The position numbers were made by a program, and so were the translations under genes. A stretch of 64,000 nucleotides of DNA from assembly GCF_006442795.2 (NCBI RefSeq), contig NZ_CP083956.1, positions 2,829,501-2,893,500 of the forward strand, read 5' to 3'. The notes under the pieces were generated by a model. That model was not told the origin of the DNA. It did no database searches and worked only from the letters and a program-made list of their open reading frames with translations. This document shows, piece after piece, positions 58,033-64,000 of the stretch. How positions within the stretch are numbered: the stretch's first letter is position 1; every line of letters starts with the position of its first letter. Origin of the DNA: Mesorhizobium sp. B1-1-8 (GTDB lineage: Bacteria > Pseudomonadota > Alphaproteobacteria > Rhizobiales > Rhizobiaceae).

Positions 58033-59007
58033 TTACCCCCGGGCCATCCGGGCTTCACGGCCGCCGCGACGACGTCCGCCATTGTTGGCGCCTTCGCCAG
58101 GAGTGGTCACCGGCGTCGGCGCGGCAACGGCCTGGCCGCCTTCGGCCGGCTTGTAGTCCTTGTAGGTGCGGATCCAGTTGGTGCAGTTCTCATCGGTGCC
58201 GTTGAGCACATTGGCGCCGCGCACGGCTTCCATTTCCTGCGGCCGCACCGGGTTCATGATGGCGCTCGTCATGCCGGCGCCGATCACCATCGGGATGAAG
58301 GCTGCGTTGATGCCATGACGATGCGGCAGGCCGAAGGAGATGTTGGAGAGGCCGCAGGTGGTGTTGACCTTGAGTTCCTCACGCAGCCGCCGCAGCAGCG
58401 CGAACACCTGGCGGCCGGCATCGCCCAGCGCGCCGATCGGCATCACCAGCGGGTCGACGACGACGTCATGGGCGGGAATGCCGAAATCGGCGCAGCGCTG
58501 CACGATCTTCTTGGCGACGGCGAAGCGAACATCCGGATCCATCGAAATGCCGGTCTCGTCATTGGAGATGGCGACCACCGGAACGTTATATTTCTTGATC
58601 AGCGGCAGGATGGCTTCGAGTTTTTCTTCCTCGCCGGTGACGGAGTTGACCAGCGGGCGGCCCTTGGCGACCTTCAGCGCCGCCTCGATCGCCGCGGTCA
58701 CCGAGGAGTCGATCGACAGCGGCAGGTCGACGAGACCCTGCACGATCTCCAGCGTCTGCACCAGCAGCGCCGGTTCGGTGGCGTTGGGGTCGACGGCGGT
58801 GACGCCGGCATTGACGTCGAGCATGGTGGCGCCGCAGGCGGCCTGCTCGAGCGCGTCCTTGATGACGGTCTCGAAATTGCCGGCGACCATTTCGGCGGCC
58901 AGCTTCTTGCGGCCGGTCGGGTTGATGCGCTCGCCGATCACGCAGAAGGGCTGGTCGAAGCCGATGATGATTTCACGGGTTGCCGAGGCGACGATGGTGC
59001 GGGTCAT
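58033..59007 (-). CDS. Methyltetrahydrofolate:corrinoid methyltransferase (MtgA/MtvA/AcsE-like)
   Basis: A 324-residue pterin-binding (DHPS-like) barrel protein. Motifs: GERINPTGRKKLAAE near 25-39, ATMLDVNAGV near 60-69, PLSIDSS near 94-100, LVNSVTGEEEKL near 118-129, NDETGISMDPD near 148-158 and GLSNISFGLP near 218-227. The protein moves a methyl group between methyl-THF and a corrinoid protein. The last 35 residues are a low-complexity Gly/Arg/Thr tail (PTPVTTPGEGANNGGRRRGG), absent from the core family. The ATG at 59007 follows the palindrome at 59023-59044, separating it from metF. No homocysteine-binding domain, so not MetH. Confidence 0.9.
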   Translation of the reverse strand: MTRTIVASATREIIIGFDQPFCVIGERINPTGRKKLAAEMVAGNFETVIKDALEQAACGATMLDVNAGVTAVDPNATEPALLVQTLEIVQGLVDLPLSIDSSVTAAIEAALKVAKGRPLVNSVTGEEEKLEAILPLIKKYNVPVVAISNDETGISMDPDVRFAVAKKIVQRCADFGIPAHDVVVDPLVMPIGALGDAGRQVFALLRRLREELKVNTTCGLSNISFGLPHRHGINAAFIPMVIGAGMTSAIMNPVRPQEMEAVRGANVLNGTDENCTNWIRTYKDYKPAEGGQAVAAPTPVTTPGEGANNGGRRRGGREARMARG

Positions 59008-59022
59008 GGATCTCTCCGTCGG

Positions 59023-59044
59023 GATATAAAGAGTTCTTTATATC
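59023..59044. promoter_or_regulatory. 22-bp dyad GATATAAAGA-type operator
   Basis: GATATAAAGAG and TTCTTTATATC form a dyad with 10 of 11 pairs matching, 16 bp before the methyltransferase start. The sequence resembles the ATATAAAGA-type site I recall for ArsR-family SAM/SAH-responsive regulators of methionine-cycle genes in alphaproteobacteria; I am not certain of that. It would give the methyltransferase gene its own controlled promoter. Confidence 0.55.
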
Positions 59045-59087
59045 GTTATCTGATTTCGTTCAAGCAAATGAGTGACGGCTGCGTCTT

Positions 59088-60179
59088 TCAATGCGCGGTC
59101 TTCACCATGTCCACCTGGGTTTCGGTAATCTCGTCGTGCAGTATGTGTTCGAGCCGGTCGGCGACCATCTGGTCGTCGCGCCGGATTTCCCGCTTCCATG
59201 GCTGGCGGCCTTTCAGGACGCCCGATTCATCGACGATCTCGGCGACATATTCCTCCTGGCGGTAGGCCATCACATGGACGCCGGCGACGCCCGGGATTTC
59301 CTTCACCTCATTGATGATGTCGATGCAGAGTTGCTTGCCTTCCTTCTTCTGGTCCTGCGCGCCTTCAAGCCGCTTGATGATCGCATCGGGGATGTGGATG
59401 CCGGGCACGTTGGAGCGGATCCATTTCCCCGTCTTGGCGGAAGCCAGCGGTCCGACGCCGCACAGGATGAAGACCTTTTCGGTGTGGCCGAGATCACGCG
59501 CCTTCTGCATGAAGGTCCTGAACATCGGCACGTCGAAACAATACTGCGTCTGCACGAACTGCGCGCCGGCGGCGATCTTCTTGCCGAGATGGATCGGGCG
59601 GAAATCATAGGGCGGCGCGAAGGGATTGACGGCAGCGCCGAGGAAGACCTGCGGCGGCGTCGTCAGCTTGCGGCCGGACAGGAACTTGCCGTTGTCGCGC
59701 ATGATGCGGACGGTTTCGAGCAGCGACATGGAATCGAGGTCGAACACCGGCTTGGCGCCGGGCTGGTCGCCGGCCTGGACGCCGTCGCCGGTGAGGCACA
59801 GCATGTTGGCCACACCCATCGCCGCCCCGCCCAGCACGTCGCCCTGGATGGCGATGCGGTTCTTGTCGCGGCAGGCGATCTGCATGATCGGGGCATAACC
59901 CATGCGGGTCAAAAGCGCGCAGATGCCGACCGACGACATGTGGCAATTGGCGCCCGAGGCATCGACCGCGTTGATGGCATCGACCCAGCCGTCGAAGATC
60001 TTGGCGCGGTTGTAGACGTCTTCGGGGTCGGCGCTGTCGGGCGGGTTGAGCTCGGTGGTCACCGCGAACTCGCCACGGCGCAGCACGCGCTCCAGCCGGC
60101 CGCGCGAAGAGTGGCCGGGCAGGGGATCGAGCGGCAGATGGATTCCCGCCGGATTCTCGTCGCGCTGGCGGCCGATCAT
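59088..60179 (-). CDS. metF: Methylenetetrahydrofolate reductase (MetF-type)
   Basis: A 363-residue TIM-barrel flavoprotein. EFAVTTELNPPDSADPE near residues 37-53 and VGICALLTRMGYAPIMQIACRDKNR near 83-107 contain the MTHFR substrate loop, with LCLTGDG near 127-133 as the FAD/folate block, KIAAGAQFVQTQYCFD near 204-219 and VGPLASAKTG near 243-252. It reduces methylene-THF to methyl-THF. About 70 residues longer than E. coli MetF, with a 30-residue N-terminal and a 40-residue C-terminal extension. Overlaps the MetV-like gene by 4 bp, so the two proteins probably form one complex. Confidence 0.9.
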   Translation of the reverse strand: MIGRQRDENPAGIHLPLDPLPGHSSRGRLERVLRRGEFAVTTELNPPDSADPEDVYNRAKIFDGWVDAINAVDASGANCHMSSVGICALLTRMGYAPIMQIACRDKNRIAIQGDVLGGAAMGVANMLCLTGDGVQAGDQPGAKPVFDLDSMSLLETVRIMRDNGKFLSGRKLTTPPQVFLGAAVNPFAPPYDFRPIHLGKKIAAGAQFVQTQYCFDVPMFRTFMQKARDLGHTEKVFILCGVGPLASAKTGKWIRSNVPGIHIPDAIIKRLEGAQDQKKEGKQLCIDIINEVKEIPGVAGVHVMAYRQEEYVAEIVDESGVLKGRQPWKREIRRDDQMVADRLEHILHDEITETQVDMVKTAH

Positions 60180-60781
60180 GCCGGGGCTCCGGGCTTCTGC
60201 GCGGTTTCGCGCGCGGCGGCCGCCTGCGCGGTCACCCTGAGCCAGGCGGAGGTTTCGCGCAGCGACTGATCGACCGGCTTCTGCACGGTCAGGATCCTCT
60301 CACCGTGCACCATGTTCTGTGAGCCTTCCCAGGCCTTGACCCAGACGCAAGGCATGTCCGGCTCGACCTCGCAATTGCCGTTGGCGCGCACGCCGCCGCA
60401 AGGGCCGTTGCGCAATTGCTTCGGGCAGTTCATCGGGCACGACATGCCGGTCGACGACAGGATGCACTGTCCGCACATGCGGCAGTCGAACATGAAGCCT
60501 TTTACGCGCTTTTCCACAAACTTGACCGGCGCCTCGACGCGGCCGTAGCCGATACCCTTCCACAGCGGATGCAGCAAAAGGAAGGTGTCGGCGAACCTTG
60601 CGTAGAACCACTCCAGAAGGCGCGAATGGCGGATCGACCACAGCCGCACGGCAAAGGTGCGCTGGACGCGCCGCTGCGGCGACACGTCGGCCGGCTTGTA
60701 GTCGGATTTCGGCGCCGCCTTCTTGACCAGCGTGGCCTGGGTAACCCCCGCGCCATCCTTGGCAGGAACAGTCTCAGACAT
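60176..60781 (-). CDS. MetV-like cysteine-rich subunit (MTHFR C-terminal domain protein)
   Basis: A 201-residue protein with eight cysteines: C100, C103, C106, C115, C119, C128, C137 and C145 (FDCRMCGQC, CPMNCPKQLRNGPCGG, NCEVEPDMPC), matching the MTHFR C-terminal/MetV domain that binds zinc and/or an iron-sulfur cluster in acetogenic type III reductases. The N-terminal 45 residues are basic and disordered-looking. ATG 60781 gives a start in an 8-bp overlap with the virulence-factor gene. In acetogens MetF-MetV is the ferredoxin/NADH-linked reductase; here it presumably changes the electron source of MetF. An aerobic role is unexplained. Confidence 0.82.
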   Translation of the reverse strand: MSETVPAKDGAGVTQATLVKKAAPKSDYKPADVSPQRRVQRTFAVRLWSIRHSRLLEWFYARFADTFLLLHPLWKGIGYGRVEAPVKFVEKRVKGFMFDCRMCGQCILSSTGMSCPMNCPKQLRNGPCGGVRANGNCEVEPDMPCVWVKAWEGSQNMVHGERILTVQKPVDQSLRETSAWLRVTAQAAAARETAQKPGAPA

Positions 60782-61076
60782 TTTCTTTCCCACCCGCCTT
60801 GACCAGGGCGACCAGCCGCTCGCGGTCGTATTTCGCGTCGAGATCATGGAGTGCCTTCTCGGCCTCGGCCTCGATATCGTCGCCGACCGGAACCGGATCG
60901 GCCTTGCGCCACTCGGCCAGATAATCGTCGGTGCCGCCTGCGCCGGTGCGCATGGCGCACATGTCTATCGCCTCGGTGAAGCGCAGCGGCAGCTCGCGCT
61001 TGGCGTTCTGCCGGCCCTTCTTGACGATGACCTGGGCGGGGATGTCGCGCCAATAGACGACGATCAGATCGGCCAT
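60774..61076 (-). CDS. Virulence-factor family small protein
   Basis: A 100-residue protein of the 'virulence factor' Pfam type (IVVYWRDIPAQVIVKKGRQN at the N-terminus, then LRFTEAIDMCAMRTG, near residues 31-45). The function is unknown although the family carries that name. RBS GAGGAG before ATG 61076. It leads the operon 61076 to 59088 (this gene, MetV-like, MetF), overlapping the next gene by 8 bp; its constant company with MetF/MetV genes suggests a part in the reductase or corrinoid system rather than virulence. Confidence 0.75.
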   Translation of the reverse strand: MADLIVVYWRDIPAQVIVKKGRQNAKRELPLRFTEAIDMCAMRTGAGGTDDYLAEWRKADPVPVGDDIEAEAEKALHDLDAKYDRERLVALVKAGGKENV

Positions 61077-61210
61077 GAATTCTCAACTCCTCGATGTTTG
61101 GAGCATTGCCGCATGCGTCTTGGCGCCGCTTGTTATGGGACGACGCGCGCGCCTTCAAAAGCGACGCTGGTGGCGCGGCGAAGCAAAGGCCAAAATTCGC
61201 CGCCGGCTTA

Positions 61211-61993
61211 TTACCAGACGCCGCTTGTCACACCCGTCCAGAGATAGAGCCAGATCGTCGGGTGAAACCATTGCTTCGAGGGCAGAGCGGGATCGATCGT
61301 TTCAAGCTTGCCGGCCAGCGCATTCTCAACCGCCTCGACGCAGATGTCGCGCGAAAAAGCCGCCTGCCGCAACGCATAGCTGGAGATGGTGTCGCCTTGC
61401 CGGGGCTTGCCGCGCGCCTGCTTCAGCACGCCGCCGGTGTCGACGCCGGCATCGACCAGATGCACGGTGGTGCCGAAATTTTGCGGATCACCGGAAGCCA
61501 GCGCCCAGTAGCCGCCATTCATGCCGCGATATTTCGGCGCGATGCCGGCGTGGTAGTTGAGCACCGGGCAAGGCATCCTTGCGAGCGTGCCCTTCGACAA
61601 CAGCCTGCAACCGGCTAACAGCACGACGCCAGGCCTGATCTCGTCGATCGCCTGCAGGCATTCGGGCCCGTCGGCGGAAGACACATGGACGATCGTTTGG
61701 CCCTGGCGCGGCTCCGTCTCGAGCTTCTCTTCGGCAATCAGCCGCGCGGCATGGCCGGCGAACAGCCGCTTGCCCAGCCTGGTCAGCACCATGGTGCCGA
61801 GCTGGCCGATGGCCGAAATCCAGCCCTGGCGTCGGGCTCGGCCGAGCAGCAATCGCTTTTTGGATTCAGGGGTTTCGAGGATGACGTTGACCGGGCCGAC
61901 ACGGTCGGCAATGGCATTTACGATAGCCCAGATATGCGGGCCGCCTTCGGTGACGACCACGATCGGCCTCAGGCTGGATTCCGACGCCGCCAT
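61211..61993 (-). CDS. Formyltransferase-fold protein
   Basis: A 260-residue protein with the formyl_trans_N fold. NYHAGIAPKYRGMNGGYWAL near residues 147-166 contains the conserved Asn and His, and TTVHLVDAGVDTGGVL near 174-189 the catalytic Asp. The fold appears in GART, methionyl-tRNA formyltransferase and sugar N-formyltransferases (ArnA/FdtF-like). Without a C-terminal anticodon-binding domain it is more likely a sugar- or small-molecule formyltransferase using 10-formyl-THF. ATG 61993 is chosen; GTG 62002 with a better ribosome-binding site is an alternative. No sugar operon adjoins it. Confidence 0.75.
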   Translation of the reverse strand: MAASESSLRPIVVVTEGGPHIWAIVNAIADRVGPVNVILETPESKKRLLLGRARRQGWISAIGQLGTMVLTRLGKRLFAGHAARLIAEEKLETEPRQGQTIVHVSSADGPECLQAIDEIRPGVVLLAGCRLLSKGTLARMPCPVLNYHAGIAPKYRGMNGGYWALASGDPQNFGTTVHLVDAGVDTGGVLKQARGKPRQGDTISSYALRQAAFSRDICVEAVENALAGKLETIDPALPSKQWFHPTIWLYLWTGVTSGVW

Positions 61994-62091
61994 GGCAAGC
62001 ACCCGCTCTCAAAAATCGAGGCCCATGCTAGGGAGGGCGGGTTAATCCTTGGTGAGCCGGAGCCGTCGATCAGGACATAAGAGGCTCTGAG

Positions 62092-62673
62092 TCAGCGCCT
62101 GAACTCTATGATGTCGAGCTTCGATTCGTAATAGGGCGCCGGGAATTCGATACGCCATTCGCCGGCGCCGTTGCGGAAGGCGTAGCCGACCTGGTCGGTC
62201 TCGGGGCCGCTGCCATAGGGCCTGGCCTTGTCGTCATTGACCGAAAACGAGCCGAGATAGATGGCGCGCTTGTCGCCATCGTCGAAGAAGCGGCCCACGG
62301 TGCGTTGCGAGCCGCTGGTCTTTTCCAGCCGCCAGCCGGAACCGTCGTCGCTCACCTTGCATTTGAACCAACCATAGATGACGAGCGGGCTCAGGCCGCC
62401 TGCCTTGATGGTGCGGCACTGCCAATTGCCCGTCAGGTCCTTGTCGGAGAACGCCACCAGCGGCTTGGCAAGCAGCGTATCGAGCTCTCTGACCTCGGCC
62501 GGATCGCCGGCCTTTGCCTCCTCGAGCGCGGCTTTGCGCGTCTCGCCATATTTGTCGAGCCGCGCCCTGTCGGCGGCGGTGATCAGCTTCTGCACCTCGC
62601 CATCGGCATGGGCCGGCAGGGCGAGGCAGGCGAGACCGATTGCGGTAAGCAGGAGGCGAGGGGTCATTGGCAT
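62092..62673 (-). CDS. DUF4893 secreted protein
   Basis: A 193-residue protein with a signal peptide (residues 1-23; LLLTAIGLACLALPAHA). The mature part has NWQCRTIKAGGLSPLVIYGW and SGWRLEKTSGSQRTVGRFFD, the DUF4893 pattern, with two cysteines (WQC and FKC) that may form a disulfide. Function unknown. ATG 62673 gives the signal peptide. It diverges from the epimerase gene with 119 bp between. Confidence 0.78.
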   Translation of the reverse strand: MPMTPRLLLTAIGLACLALPAHADGEVQKLITAADRARLDKYGETRKAALEEAKAGDPAEVRELDTLLAKPLVAFSDKDLTGNWQCRTIKAGGLSPLVIYGWFKCKVSDDGSGWRLEKTSGSQRTVGRFFDDGDKRAIYLGSFSVNDDKARPYGSGPETDQVGYAFRNGAGEWRIEFPAPYYESKLDIIEFRR

Positions 62674-62792
62674 GCTTTCCCTGATCGACGGCTGGAACAG
62701 CCGGTTCCATCTTCTGGTGCACAACTTACCCATTCGCGGCTGGCTGTCATCCGTGCTTGACAGCACCGGATCGGAAATTACGGTTTTGATCG

Positions 62793-63704
62793 ATGCGGAT
62801 CTTGCTCACGGGATCGTCCGGCTGGCTGGGCAGCGCGCTGGCGCCCCGGCTGAAGGCGCTTGGTCATCAGGTGGTCGGTCTCGATCCCGTTGCGTCGGCG
62901 CAGACGCAGGTGGTCGGCTCGATTGCCGATCGCGATTTGGTCCTGCGAACGGTTGGCGACAACCGCATCGAGGCCATCATTCACAGCGGCGCCCTGCACA
63001 AGCCGAACATCGAGCACCATGAGAATGCTGACTTCGTCGCGACGAATGTGCAGGGGACGCTCAACCTGCTCGACGCGGCAGTAGCATCCGGCGTCCAGCG
63101 CTTCGTCTTCACCTCGACGACATCGTTGATGATTTCACGGGCCATCCGCGCCGGCTTGACCGGCGGTGCGCGCAAGGCCGCCTGGCTGACGGAGGAGATG
63201 TCGCCGGAGCCGCGCAATATCTACGGCGTGACCAAGCTTTCGGCCGAGCATCTTTGCCGCCTTTATCATATCGAGCACGGACTGCCGGTGGTGGTGTTGC
63301 GCACCGCCCGCTTCTTTCCGGAGGCCGACGACATGGCGCACGCGATCGAGCAATCGGACGCCAATACAAAGGCGAATGAATTGCTGTTCCGCCGGCTGAC
63401 GGTGGAGGATGCGGCGGAGGCGCATGTCGCCGCCTTGGAGAAGGCACGGGGCCTTGGCTTCGACATCTTCATCATCTCTGCCCCGACGCCGTTCCGGCCG
63501 GAGGACTGCGAAGCGTTGATTGCCGACGCGCCGTCGGTGGTTGCGCGTTATTTTCCGGATTATCCGAGGCTTTATGCCAGGCAAGGCTGGACGAGGTTTT
63601 CCTCGATCGACCGGGTCTACGATCCGTCGCGGGCAAAAGAGAGACTGGGCTTCGTCTGCAGAACGAGTTTTGCCGATGTGCTCGCGGCGCTGGCGGTCGA
63701 GTAG
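62793..63704 (+). CDS. NAD-dependent epimerase/dehydratase
   Basis: A 303-residue extended SDR. The nucleotide-binding motif GSSGWLGSAL lies at about residues 7-16, and the catalytic YxxxK is NIYGVTKLSAEH near 147-158. Other blocks are ALHKPNIEHH and RTARFFPEADD. It resembles bacterial sugar-nucleotide epimerases of the SDR_a type but the substrate is unknown. It is monocistronic as far as the window shows. Confidence 0.85.
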   Translation: MRILLTGSSGWLGSALAPRLKALGHQVVGLDPVASAQTQVVGSIADRDLVLRTVGDNRIEAIIHSGALHKPNIEHHENADFVATNVQGTLNLLDAAVASGVQRFVFTSTTSLMISRAIRAGLTGGARKAAWLTEEMSPEPRNIYGVTKLSAEHLCRLYHIEHGLPVVVLRTARFFPEADDMAHAIEQSDANTKANELLFRRLTVEDAAEAHVAALEKARGLGFDIFIISAPTPFRPEDCEALIADAPSVVARYFPDYPRLYARQGWTRFSSIDRVYDPSRAKERLGFVCRTSFADVLAALAVE

Positions 63705-63744
63705 AAGCGCCACTATTGTCGCGAAGGTTCCGCGGGAGGTGCGC

Positions 63745-64000
63745 TTGGGTGTCACGATTCATTTTGAGGGACAGCTGTCCAGCGAAGAGCAGTATGCCGC
63801 GCTGTCACAGGAAGTCGAAGCGTTCGCCGTCACCCGAGGCTGGCCGATTCGCGAAATAGAAGAGGCTGAAATGGCTCTCAGCCGGGTCATTGATGAGCGC
63901 GAAGTGGATTATCTTGGCCCGGTCATAGGAATAAAAGTTCTGCCGCACCCCAGGTCGGACCCATTGCGGTTCGAATTCGACCGACATCTCTTCGTGCAGC
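63745..64000 (+). CDS. Truncated hypothetical protein (5' part)
   Basis: The frame runs off the right edge of the window. TTG at 63745 has a GGAGG site about 6 nt upstream; it encodes about 85 residues, MGVTIHFEGQLSSEEQYAAL onward, with an acidic first half and a later IKVLPHPRSDPLRFEF segment. No family recognised from this part. The gene starts 41 bp after the epimerase stop. The start assignment depends on the ribosome-binding site. Confidence 0.5.
   Translation, partial: MGVTIHFEGQLSSEEQYAALSQEVEAFAVTRGWPIREIEEAEMALSRVIDEREVDYLGPVIGIKVLPHPRSDPLRFEFDRHLFVQ

Noticed and set aside
58033..59007. Methyltransferase considered as part of MetH
   Set aside because: Only the pterin-binding barrel is present; there is no homocysteine-binding or cobalamin-binding domain.
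1..64000. tRNA, rRNA, CRISPR array, insertion sequence or prophage
   Set aside because: No cloverleaf, repeat-spacer array, transposase or phage gene was recognised. The only repeats are short intergenic palindromic elements.

Overview
The window is about 64 kb of GC-rich, densely coding chromosome-like DNA. Gene content (aerobic-type cobalamin genes cobP/cobO/cobC, heterotetrameric sarcosine oxidase, GlxA-type and LysR regulators, small DUF1127-like proteins) and the family of intergenic palindromic repeats point to an alphaproteobacterium of the Rhizobiales, most like Mesorhizobium. No phage, transposase, CRISPR array, tRNA or rRNA is visible. Most genes sit in tight operons with 1-14 bp overlaps.

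Layout. 1-4.5 kb: a MerR regulator, a methyltransferase-like membrane protein, an acyltransferase-like membrane protein, an MFS transporter and a ChaC-like gamma-glutamylcyclotransferase. 4.6-9.8 kb: a cobalamin riboswitch, cbtB-cbtA (cobalt uptake), cobP, cobO, a foreign-looking small protein, cbiB, cobC and a phosphatase-like protein. 9.9-18.4 kb: creatininase-family protein and RidA, divergent from an NMT1/THI5-type ABC importer behind a near-consensus sigma-54 promoter, then a cytosine-deaminase-like amidohydrolase, a GlcD-like flavoprotein and two flavodoxin-fold quinone reductases. 18.5-26.2 kb: two dimethylglycine/sarcosine dehydrogenase-like FAD-GcvT proteins around an aminotransferase, an XRE-cupin regulator and a nitroreductase. 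26.3-33.1 kb: a DHA2-type MFS exporter and soxBDAG. 33.2-36.2 kb: a large mechanosensitive-channel protein and a small secreted protein. 36.3-44.2 kb: an apparent lipid-linked sugar operon (HAD-UbiA fusion, DprE1-like oxidase, small EamA/SMR-like protein, epimerase, class III aminotransferase, polytopic membrane protein, FkbM methyltransferase). 44.4-51.6 kb: a divergent 853-residue FAD-GcvT protein, a DUF1194 protein, a second ABC importer and a GlxA/GbdR-like regulator. 51.7-55.5 kb: a LysR regulator surrounded by small-protein genes, plus an alpha/beta hydrolase. 55.5-61.1 kb: a corrinoid-dependent one-carbon module (RamA-like reactivase, methyl-THF:corrinoid methyltransferase, MetF, MetV-like cysteine-rich subunit, virulence-factor family protein). 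61.2-64 kb: formyltransferase-fold protein, DUF4893 protein, epimerase and a truncated gene.

How it fits together. The dominant theme is N-methyl and one-carbon metabolism: N-methylated glycines (dimethylglycine, sarcosine, possibly creatinine-like compounds) would be imported, oxidatively demethylated onto tetrahydrofolate by FAD-GcvT enzymes and sarcosine oxidase, and the methyl/methylene-THF pool handled by a MetF/MetV pair and a B12-dependent methyltransferase. The cobalamin genes could supply the cofactor. No corrinoid carrier protein and no MttB-type substrate methyltransferase is visible here, so that module must have partners elsewhere.

The best candidate for an undescribed system is the 36.4-44.2 kb operon. 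It combines the first two steps of decaprenyl-phosphoryl-pentose synthesis (known from mycobacterial arabinan and, by homology, Azorhizobium Nod-factor arabinosylation) with an aminotransferase, a flippase-like small membrane protein and a possible GT-C transferase. All functional statements rest on reading motifs by eye; no database search was run.
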